Shown here: positions 1 to 5,380 of the stretch, piece after piece
Numbering within the stretch: position 1 is the stretch's first letter
Layout of the letters: each line of letters starts with the position of its first letter
DNA from: Pseudonocardia sp.
Lineage (GTDB): Bacteria; Actinomycetota; Actinomycetes; Mycobacteriales; Pseudonocardiaceae
DNA: 5,380 nt
Reading direction: 5' to 3'
Assembly: GCA_030453005.1 (NCBI GenBank)
Contig: JAKDLE010000251.1
Location: forward strand, 1 to 5,380
Translations under genes and position numbers: made by a program
The notes under the pieces: model-generated
The model's database searches: none
What the model was told of the DNA's origin: nothing
The model's input: the letters and a program-made list of their open reading frames with translations, nothing else

Positions 1-1250
1 ATCGACGACGCGTAGTTGCCGGCGCCGACGAACGCGAGCTGCACGGGCCGCCCGGTCACCGGCCGCGCGGGCCGCCCGGCCGGGACGGTCCGGACCGGGT
101 CGGCCACCGGGACGGCGGACGCGTCGGCGTGGGCGTACCGGAACAGCACCGCCACGGCCTTGCGCTCGCCCGCGTTCAGCGCCGAGTAGGTCGCCACGGC
201 GTCGTCGAACTCCGCGACGTGGCTGACCAGTGGCGCGACGGCGAGCCGGCCGCGTGCGAGGAGGTCGAGCACGCAGTCGAGGTTGCGCCGTTCGGTCCAG
301 CGGACGTAGCCGATCGGGTAGTCGCGTCCCTCCAGCTCGTAGGACGGGTCGTAGCGGCCGGGCCCGTAGGAGCGGGAGAACCGGACGTCGAGCTCCTTCT
401 CGTAGTAGGCGTTCCAGGGCAGGTCGAGGCGGCACTTGCCGATGTCGACGACCCGCCCGCGATCACGCGAGAGTGCCGCGGCGAGCTCGACGGGCGCGTT
501 GCTGCTTCCGCCTGCGGCCAGGTAGACCTGGTCGACCCCGTGCCCTCCGGTGAGACCGGCGACCGCGGCGTCCACGACCCCCGCACCGGGGTCGGCGCAC
601 ACGAGCGCGCCGAGGGCCTCGGCTAGCGCGCAGCGCGACGGGTCCGGGTCGACGCCGACCACCCGCACGCCCGAGGCCACCAGCAGCTGCACCACCAGCT
701 GCCTTATCAACCCGAGTCCGATCACCAGCGCCACGTCGCCGAGCTGCGGCTCGCCGCGGCGCACACCCTGCATCGCGATCGCGCCGACCGTGCCGAACGC
801 CGCGTGCTCGGCGGGCACCCCGGCCGGGACCGGGCAGTAGAGGTTGCGCGGCACCCAGTTCAGCTCGCCGTGCAGCGCATGCTCGTTGCCCGCGCAGGCC
901 ACCAGGTCGCCGACCGCCACGTCGGTGACGCCCTCCCCGACCTCCTCCACGATTCCGGCGAGCGAGTAGCCCAGCGGCGTCCACGAGTCGAGCTTCGTGG
1001 TGACCTTGCGGTAGGTGGCCGCGACGCCCTGCGTCGAGGCGCTCTGCAGCACCTTCGCCACCTGGTCGGGCCGGGCGCGCGCCTTGGCCAGCAGCGACAT
1101 CCGCGCCTCGCCGACCTTCATCATCTCCGTGCCGGTGGAGATCAGCGAGTACCGCGTGCGCACCAGCACACCGCCCGCCCGGCACCGCGGCGCCGGCACG
1201 TCGAGGAGCGCGAGCTCACCCGACCTGTAGTTCTGCACGACCTGCTTCAT
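1..1250 (-). CDS. Two-domain oxidoreductase: MDR dehydrogenase fused to Gfo/Idh/MocA domain, 3' end outside window
   Basis: The frame is open from ATG 1250 to the left edge with no stop (416 residues visible). Residues 1-370 are an MDR (alcohol-dehydrogenase-like) domain: a GroES-like part with SLISTGTE (35-42), LGYSLAGIVEEVG (93-105) and VGDLVACAGNEHALHGE (113-129), then a Rossmann part with VIGLGLIRQL (176-185) ending in acidic Asp201. The usual catalytic zinc ligands (Cys of the CGTD-like motif, His of GHE) are absent, replaced by STGTE and GYSLAG, as in BchC-like relatives. A Pro/Ala/Arg-rich linker (about 376-402) leads to LAFVGAGNYASS (405-416), the first strand and glycine loop of a Gfo/Idh/MocA NAD(P) domain. 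This layout matches the bi-domain oxidoreductases known from polysaccharide clusters; the reaction is not established, and sugar redox chemistry is inferred. Arg183 stands where the third glycine of GxGxxG is expected. The gene starts 10 nt after the amidotransferase stop, with GAGGA 5 nt before the ATG. Confidence 0.9.
   Translation of the reverse strand, partial: MKQVVQNYRSGELALLDVPAPRCRAGGVLVRTRYSLISTGTEMMKVGEARMSLLAKARARPDQVAKVLQSASTQGVAATYRKVTTKLDSWTPLGYSLAGIVEEVGEGVTDVAVGDLVACAGNEHALHGELNWVPRNLYCPVPAGVPAEHAAFGTVGAIAMQGVRRGEPQLGDVALVIGLGLIRQLVVQLLVASGVRVVGVDPDPSRCALAEALGALVCADPGAGVVDAAVAGLTGGHGVDQVYLAAGGSSNAPVELAAALSRDRGRVVDIGKCRLDLPWNAYYEKELDVRFSRSYGPGRYDPSYELEGRDYPIGYVRWTERRNLDCVLDLLARGRLAVAPLVSHVAEFDDAVATYSALNAGERKAVAVLFRYAHADASAVPVADPVRTVPAGRPARPVTGRPVQLAFVGAGNYASS
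44..79. repeat. 12-bp direct repeat in the interdomain linker
   Basis: The 12-mer cgggccgcccgg occurs at 44-55 and again at 68-79, exactly 24 bases (8 codons) apart, so it is in frame with the oxidoreductase gene and encodes a repeated GRP-type turn in the Pro/Arg linker. A 7-bp inverted repeat (59-65 with 77-83, 11-nt loop) overlaps it. In such GC-rich DNA this is most likely a product of linker composition, perhaps with slippage, not a regulatory element. Confidence 0.35.
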
Positions 1251-1255
1251 GGGGG

Positions 1256-1260
1256 TCCTC
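1256..1260 (-). promoter_or_regulatory. Ribosome binding site of the two-domain oxidoreductase gene
   Basis: GAGGA directly follows the TGA of the amidotransferase gene and lies 5 nt (CCCCC) before the ATG at 1250. The whole intergenic gap is 10 nt. This supports both the chosen start and the operon reading. Confidence 0.6.
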
Positions 1261-3216
1261 TCAGGCCACGGAGACGGTGCTGTCGCCGGACGTGGCGGTG
1301 ACTCCGCCCCCAGCTCCGTTCGCGACCGCCGCGCGGTACCAGTGCTCGAGCGTGACGACGTGCCACAGATGCTTGGAGTGGTCCTGGCGGCCCGCTGCGT
1401 CCTCGGCGACGAGCCGGGCGAGCGCTTCGCGCGACAGGAACCCCGACGAGACCAGCAGCCCGTCGTGGACGACCTCGCGGACCTCGGCGGCCAGGTCGCG
1501 GCTCATCCAGGCCCGCAGCGGCGCGCTGAACAGACCCTTCGGTCGGTGGATGATCTCGCGGGGCAGCGTGCCGAGCGCGGCGCGCTTGAGCGCGGCCTTG
1601 CCGCGCCTGCCGACGATCTTGCGGCGCCCGGGCACCCGGAACGCGGCCTTCACGACCTCGACGTCGACGAACGGCACCCGCACCTCGGTGGAGGCGGCCA
1701 TGCTCGCCCGGTCGGTGTAGGTCAGGTTGAGGCCGGGCAGGAACATCCGGGCGTCGGCCAGGCACATCCGGTTGACGTGGTCGGTCAGGGACGTGTCGGC
1801 GTAGACCTGCGCGTGCTCCGCGAGCACGTCGTCGACCGCGCCCGCCAGGTCGGGGTGCACGAGGTCGAGCAGCTCCGCACGGTCGTACATCGTGTAGCTG
1901 CGGCGGAACGCGGTCTCCTCCGGGAGGTCGGCGAAGCTGAGGAAGCGCTTCGCGAAGCGCACCGAGCGGTAGCCCCGGCGCGCGCTCGCCACCGGGAGCC
2001 GGTCGACGCCACCGCGGACCGCGTCCCGCAGGCCCACCGGCAGGCCCCGGTAGCGGACCGCGAGGGTGTTGGCCAGGTGCTTGCGGTAGCCGCCGAACAG
2101 CTCGTCGGCACCCATCCCCGACAGCATCACGCGCACACCGGCCTCGCGGGCGGCCCGGCAGATCAGGAACGTGTTGATCGCCGCCGGGTCCCCGATCGGC
2201 TCGTCGAGGTGCCCGACGATCGACGGCAGCAGGTCCACGACGTCCGGCGCGATCTCGATCTCGTGCAGGTCGATGCCGTGGCGTCGCGCGACGATCCGGG
2301 CGTAGCGCAGGTCGTCGGGCATGGCCTCGAATCGCGCGTCCCGCGCCCGGAAACCGACGGTGTACGCCGTGATCCCCGGCCGGTCACGGGCGGCGAGCGC
2401 GGTGATGTAGCTGGAGTCCAGGCCGCCGGAGAGGAACGTGGCCACCGGGACGTCGGAGATCAGGTGCCGCCGGGTGGAGTCGGCCACGACGTCGTGGAGG
2501 CCGGGCCCGACGTGCGGGTCGGCGGCCGCCTCCTCCGCGGTGTCGCGCAGCGAGAAGTACCGGCCCGTCGTCGAACGTCCGTCCGGGTACAGCCGCAGCC
2601 AGGTGCCGGGCGGCAGCTTCTCGGCCTCGCGGTAGGCGCACCGGCTGTCGGGCACCCAGTAGTAGAGCAGCGAGGCCACCAGCGCCGTGTCGTCGACGTT
2701 GAGGCTCGGGCCGAGCGCCCCGGCGAGCGCCTTGAGCTCCGAGGCGAAGACGACCCCGCCGCCGCGGCGGACGAGGAACAGCGGCTTGATGCCGAGCTGG
2801 TCGCGCACCAGCACCAGCTCACCGGTGCGCTCGTCGAACACCCCGAACGCGAACATCCCGCGCAGCCGCGGCAGGCAGTCGGCCCCCCAGCGCCGCCACG
2901 CCTCCAGCAGCACCTCGGTGTCGGAGGTCCCGCGGAACCGCACGCCGGCCGAACGCAGGTCCGCACGCAGCTCGGCCGCGTTGTACAGCTCGCCGTTGTA
3001 GGTCAGCGCGATCCCGTCGGACACCATCGGCTGCGCCCCGGTCGGCGAGAGGTCGACGATCGAGAGGCGGCGGTGTCCCAGGTGCACCTCCCCCGGGCCG
3101 GCTCGGTGGGAGTACCGCCCGGACCCGTCGGGGCCGCGATGGGCGACCGCGGCGGTGAGCCGCTCCGTGAGCGGGCCCCCGCCGGGCCAGTGGTAGGTAC
3201 CAGCGACTCCGCACAC
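1261..3216 (-). CDS. Asparagine-synthase-type glutamine amidotransferase (glycan-cluster subgroup)
   Basis: The enzyme hydrolyses glutamine in an N-terminal class II amidotransferase domain. It passes ammonia to a C-terminal ATP-pyrophosphatase domain that activates a carboxylate as an acyl-AMP. The GTG start at 3216 is fixed because catalytic Cys2 must follow the initiator Met. Glutaminase motifs are HRGPDG (26-31), RLSIVDLS (50-57), YNGELYN (73-79) and SDTE (98-101). RDQLGIKPLF (138-147) and FASELKAL (157-164) follow. The synthetase domain has the PP-loop SGGLDSS (263-269), LDEPIGDPAA (337-346), LSGMGADELFGGY (365-377), TDRASMAASTEVRVPF (501-516) and HRPKGLFSAP (557-566). The 651 residues are full length for the family; the last 18 or so form a Gly/Thr/Ser-rich tail. 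Met368 replaces the Glu usual in true asparagine synthetase (SGEG). In this cluster the acceptor may be a sugar uronate rather than aspartate, as proposed for WbtH/WbpS-type enzymes, but ordinary asparagine synthesis cannot be excluded. Confidence 0.93.
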   Translation of the reverse strand: MCGVAGTYHWPGGGPLTERLTAAVAHRGPDGSGRYSHRAGPGEVHLGHRRLSIVDLSPTGAQPMVSDGIALTYNGELYNAAELRADLRSAGVRFRGTSDTEVLLEAWRRWGADCLPRLRGMFAFGVFDERTGELVLVRDQLGIKPLFLVRRGGGVVFASELKALAGALGPSLNVDDTALVASLLYYWVPDSRCAYREAEKLPPGTWLRLYPDGRSTTGRYFSLRDTAEEAAADPHVGPGLHDVVADSTRRHLISDVPVATFLSGGLDSSYITALAARDRPGITAYTVGFRARDARFEAMPDDLRYARIVARRHGIDLHEIEIAPDVVDLLPSIVGHLDEPIGDPAAINTFLICRAAREAGVRVMLSGMGADELFGGYRKHLANTLAVRYRGLPVGLRDAVRGGVDRLPVASARRGYRSVRFAKRFLSFADLPEETAFRRSYTMYDRAELLDLVHPDLAGAVDDVLAEHAQVYADTSLTDHVNRMCLADARMFLPGLNLTYTDRASMAASTEVRVPFVDVEVVKAAFRVPGRRKIVGRRGKAALKRAALGTLPREIIHRPKGLFSAPLRAWMSRDLAAEVREVVHDGLLVSSGFLSREALARLVAEDAAGRQDHSKHLWHVVTLEHWYRAAVANGAGGGVTATSGDSTVSVA

Positions 3217-3224
3217 AGCAGGTT

Positions 3225-3230
3225 CTCCCT
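3225..3230 (-). promoter_or_regulatory. Ribosome binding site of the amidotransferase gene
   Basis: AGGGAG begins on the last base of the glycosyltransferase TGA stop and lies 8 nt before the GTG start at 3216. The non-coding gap is 13 nt, which leaves no room for a separate promoter and supports co-transcription. The strong site also supports the GTG start dictated by Cys2. Confidence 0.65.
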
Positions 3231-4423
3231 CAGCGCTCGAGCAGGCGGTCGTATACGTGGACGTACGGCGGGATCTGGTTGCGCCACGCCAGTACCTCCT
3301 CGACGCGACGCCTGCCCGCCCCGCCCATCTCCTTGCGCCGGACCTCGTCGGCGAGCAGATCGAGGATCGCGGCGGCGTAGTCCTGCACGTGGTTCGGCTC
3401 GGCGTAGACCGCGGCGTCGGCGGCGGACACCCGGGTCTCGATCAGGTCGTAGGCGACGACCGGCAGCTCGAACGCCATGTACTCCATGGTCTTGTTCATG
3501 GTCGACACGTCGTTCAGCGGATTGCGGGGATCGGGCGAGAGCCCGATGTCGGCCGTCGAGAGCAGGGTGGCGACGACCGGGTCGGGTGCGCGGCCGGTGA
3601 AGTGGACGTGGTCGTCGAGCGCCAGGTCCCGCGCCAGGCTGCGGAGGTCGGCCCCGGCGTCGCCGTCGCCGATCAAGGTGAGCGCCACGTCGGTCCGGCC
3701 GTGCACGTGCACGATCTCGTGCATCGCCCGCAGCGCATGGTCGACGCCGTCCTGGGGGCCCATCACACCGAGGTAGACCAGCAGGAAGGGGTGGCCACGG
3801 CGCAGGTCGTCGTCCTCCTCCACCCGGCGCATCCGGTCCGGGTCGGGCCCGGTGCGCACCACGGTGACGTCGGAGGGGCGCTTGCGGCCGCGGGCGATGG
3901 CCACCCGGCGGTAGGAGTCGTTGGTGGAGATGACGTGCGCGGACAGCGCGTAGGTGATGCGCTCGGCGAGCTGCAGCGCCCGGTATGGCAGCCCGGTGGA
4001 TCCGCCGAACCGCGAGAGGTACAGCTCCGGGCAGAGGTCGTGCTGGTCGTAGACCATGCGCACCCCGCGCAGCCGGAACGGCAGCACCGCGACCCACAGC
4101 ACGTCGGGCGGGTTGCACACCTGCACCACGGCGAACGGCGCACGGCGCCAGACCCGCGTGAGCACGACAAACGTGGCCAGGGCGGACCACAGGTACTCGG
4201 CGACGAACATGATCTTGCGGGTGATCGGGGGGAACGCCCGGTACTTGTACAGCGCCACCCCGTCGAGCATCTCGAAGGCCGGGTCGCCCGACCCCTTCGG
4301 ACAGACCACCGACACGGTACGGCCCGCGTCGCGCAGCGCCTCGCACTCCAGCCAGACCCGCCGGTCGAACGGCACCGGCAGGTTCTGGACGACGATGCAG
4401 ACATGATCGCGACGCGCGCTCAC
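3230..4423 (-). CDS. Glycosyltransferase, GT4-like (GT-B fold)
   Basis: This 397-residue protein should transfer a sugar from a nucleotide donor to a glycan or lipid-linked acceptor at the inner face of the membrane. Donor and acceptor are not readable from sequence. The N-terminal GT-B half has QNLPVPFDRRVWLECEAL at 13-30. A hydrophobic stretch at about 73-92 probably sits on the membrane, and YDQHDLCPELYLSRFG at 125-140 is a hallmark of exopolysaccharide GT4 enzymes. The C-terminal donor half has YLGVMGPQDGVD (217-228), LIGDGD (250-255), FTGR (275-278) and MNKTMEYMAFELPVVAYD (309-326). Glu314 fits the second Glu of the EX7E motif; the first position appears to be Val306, next to Asp305. I chose GTG 4423 because it makes a GTGA overlap with the upstream stop and lies 7 nt from AGGGGG. 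GTG 4426 is possible but gives only 4 nt spacing. A much longer open frame continues upstream but runs through the dehydrogenase gene and is not coding. Confidence 0.92.
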   Translation of the reverse strand: MSARRDHVCIVVQNLPVPFDRRVWLECEALRDAGRTVSVVCPKGSGDPAFEMLDGVALYKYRAFPPITRKIMFVAEYLWSALATFVVLTRVWRRAPFAVVQVCNPPDVLWVAVLPFRLRGVRMVYDQHDLCPELYLSRFGGSTGLPYRALQLAERITYALSAHVISTNDSYRRVAIARGRKRPSDVTVVRTGPDPDRMRRVEEDDDLRRGHPFLLVYLGVMGPQDGVDHALRAMHEIVHVHGRTDVALTLIGDGDAGADLRSLARDLALDDHVHFTGRAPDPVVATLLSTADIGLSPDPRNPLNDVSTMNKTMEYMAFELPVVAYDLIETRVSAADAAVYAEPNHVQDYAAAILDLLADEVRRKEMGGAGRRRVEEVLAWRNQIPPYVHVYDRLLER

Positions 4424-5380
4424 CACCCCACCCCCTGGTAGCCGGCGAGCGACTCGACGGGTCGGCCCAGGCGCCCGTCCAGGTCGATGACCACCGGCGG
4501 CGCGACAGCCAGCACTGTGGCGACGACCCCGGGGTCTGAGGTGGACACCACCGCCACGTGCACGTCGCGCAACGCATCGGCCGCGTCGTCGTGGAGCACC
4601 TTCCCCAGATGGGGCAGCCGTTCCTGGACGTAGCGCAGGTTCGCTCCGGTCAGCACGCTCGTGTTGACGTGGGAGTCGTGGATCCGCACGTCGAGGCCCT
4701 TGCCGAGCATCATCTCGGCGAGCGCGACGTTCGGGCTCTCCCGCAGGTCGTCGGTGTCGTGCTTGAACGACAGGCCGAGCAGGGCCACTCTGCGGTTGTG
4801 CTCTCCGCCGGACTCGACGGCGTCGAGTACGCGCTCGGCGACGTCGCGGACCAGCATCTCGTTGGACGCTAGCGCGCCCTGGAGCACCGGCAGGTCGACG
4901 CAGTTCATCCGGGCCAGGTGCAGCAGGCTGCGGAGGTCCTTCGGCAGGCAGGACCCGCCGAACGCGAATCCCGGCCGCAGGTATGCTGGCGAGATGTTGA
5001 GCTGGTGGTCGCCGACGAAGACCTCCATCACCTCCCGGCTGTCCACGTCGAGCAGCCGGTAGAGGCGCGCCAGCTCGTTGGTGAACGACACCTTCAGTGC
5101 GTGGAACGCGTTGCAGGCGTACTTCAGGCTCTCCGCCGAGCGCAGCTCGACCTCGTGGGTGGGGCCGTCGACGAACCCGAACAGCTCGCGCACCGCGGCC
5201 GCCGCCTCCGTCGATCCGCCGACCACCAGGAACGGCGGGTCGAAGAAGTCGGCGACACTGGTGCCCTCGCGCAGGAACTCCGGGCACATCGCGACCTGCA
5301 GCCCGTCACCGACCCGGCGGCCCGAGGCCTCCTCGAGCAGCGGCACGACGACGTCCTCGACGGTCCCCGGCGGCACTGTC
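4420..5380 (-). CDS. Nucleotide-sugar dehydrogenase, GDP-mannose 6-dehydrogenase (AlgD) type, 5' end outside window
   Basis: The enzyme probably oxidises the C6 hydroxyl of a nucleotide hexose to a carboxylate in two NAD-dependent steps in the cytoplasm, giving GDP-mannuronate if it is a true AlgD relative. The visible 319 residues start inside the end of the N-terminal Rossmann domain (TVPPGT). Counting from that Thr, CPEFLREG is at 32-39. The central helix AESLKYACNAFHALK is at 82-96, and RPGFAFGGSCLPKD at 135-148 carries the catalytic Cys144. The C-terminal substrate domain has LLGLSFK and TDDLRESP at 200-216. The PGFAFGGSCLPKD and TDDLRESP wording is more AlgD-like than UDP-glucose dehydrogenase-like (usually GFGGSCFPKD). 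Family members run about 430 residues, so roughly 115 N-terminal residues, including the NAD-binding glycine loop, lie beyond the right edge. The GTG at 5376 is an internal Val of the conserved motif, not a start. The TGA stop (4422-4420) overlaps the next gene. UDP-glucose or UDP-HexNAc substrates are not excluded. Confidence 0.93.
   Translation of the reverse strand, partial: TVPPGTVEDVVVPLLEEASGRRVGDGLQVAMCPEFLREGTSVADFFDPPFLVVGGSTEAAAAVRELFGFVDGPTHEVELRSAESLKYACNAFHALKVSFTNELARLYRLLDVDSREVMEVFVGDHQLNISPAYLRPGFAFGGSCLPKDLRSLLHLARMNCVDLPVLQGALASNEMLVRDVAERVLDAVESGGEHNRRVALLGLSFKHDTDDLRESPNVALAEMMLGKGLDVRIHDSHVNTSVLTGANLRYVQERLPHLGKVLHDDAADALRDVHVAVVSTSDPGVVATVLAVAPPVVIDLDGRLGRPVESLAGYQGVGW
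4431..4436 (-). promoter_or_regulatory. Ribosome binding site of the glycosyltransferase gene
   Basis: AGGGGG lies 7 nt upstream of the GTG at 4423, inside the last codons of the dehydrogenase gene. It decides between two adjacent GTG codons (4426 and 4423) in favour of 4423. With the 4-nt GTGA overlap, it suggests translational coupling of the two genes. Confidence 0.6.

Noticed and set aside
59..83. Possible hairpin (7-bp inverted repeat with 11-nt loop) as a terminator
   Set aside because: It lies inside an open coding frame, has no T-run, and short GC-only inverted repeats are common by chance here.
463..1185. A 240-codon minus-strand open frame in the oxidoreductase region
   Set aside because: It is an Arg/Gly/Ala-rich out-of-frame shadow. 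The true frame starts at ATG 1250 and reads MDR and Gfo/Idh/MocA motifs without interruption to the left edge.
3217..3229. Possible promoter between the glycosyltransferase and amidotransferase genes
   Set aside because: The gap is only 13 nt and is filled by the ribosome binding site; no -10/-35-like elements are apparent in the coding sequence just upstream.
1249..3600. A 783-codon open frame on the plus strand opposite the amidotransferase gene
   Set aside because: It has no recognisable domain, is rich in Arg/Val/Gly/His, and lies opposite a gene with all catalytic motifs intact. Long antisense open frames are expected from G/C-biased third positions.
3257..4441. A 394-codon plus-strand open frame opposite the glycosyltransferase
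   Set aside because: Its composition is that of an antisense shadow (Val/His/Asp/Arg rich, no motif), and the opposite strand encodes a clear GT-B protein.
3003..4577. A 524-codon minus-strand open frame spanning the glycosyltransferase and the amidotransferase start
   Set aside because: It is Arg/Ala/Gly-rich without domains except at its end, where it crosses the amidotransferase region in the wrong frame. The neighbouring frames carry the real motifs.
4424..5287. N-terminal extension of the glycosyltransferase frame up to 5287
   Set aside because: It lies wholly inside the dehydrogenase gene, is low-complexity Arg/Gly/Ala sequence, and the GT-B fold begins right after the GTG at 4423.

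Overview
The window is very GC-rich with a strong G/C preference at third codon positions. Many long shadow open frames appear on both strands. This points to a high-GC actinomycete; family level cannot be fixed from the sequence alone, and a Pseudonocardia-like genome is only a guess.

All four real genes are on the minus strand, so transcription runs from the right edge to the left edge. They are packed like one operon. (1) 5380-4420: the C-terminal three quarters of a nucleotide-sugar dehydrogenase, closest by motif to GDP-mannose 6-dehydrogenase (AlgD type), cut by the window's right edge. (2) 4423-3230: a family-4 type glycosyltransferase overlapping the stop of gene 1 by 4 nt. (3) 3216-1261: a complete asparagine-synthase-type glutamine amidotransferase, starting 13 nt after gene 2. 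(4) 1250-1: the first 416 residues of a two-domain oxidoreductase, starting 10 nt after gene 3 and cut by the left edge. It has an MDR (alcohol-dehydrogenase-like) domain followed by the beginning of a Gfo/Idh/MocA domain. No part of the window longer than 13 nt is non-coding, and I see no promoter, terminator, RNA gene, mobile element or CRISPR array.

Together the genes look like part of an exopolysaccharide, capsule or cell-envelope glycan cluster. The dehydrogenase would oxidise a nucleotide hexose to a uronic acid (GDP-mannuronate if the AlgD assignment holds). The glycosyltransferase would add a sugar to a lipid-linked or growing glycan. The amidotransferase may use glutamine to convert a sugar carboxylate to an amide, as proposed for asparagine-synthase homologues in some O-antigen clusters. 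The two-domain oxidoreductase would do redox chemistry on a sugar or sugar-linked intermediate. The inferred product is a uronic-acid or uronamide glycan; the sequence does not prove it.

Points worth a second look are the amidotransferase's Met in place of a catalytic-region Glu, the Arg in the dinucleotide-binding loop of the oxidoreductase next to rare codons, the loss of MDR zinc ligands in that enzyme, and the four-gene combination itself.
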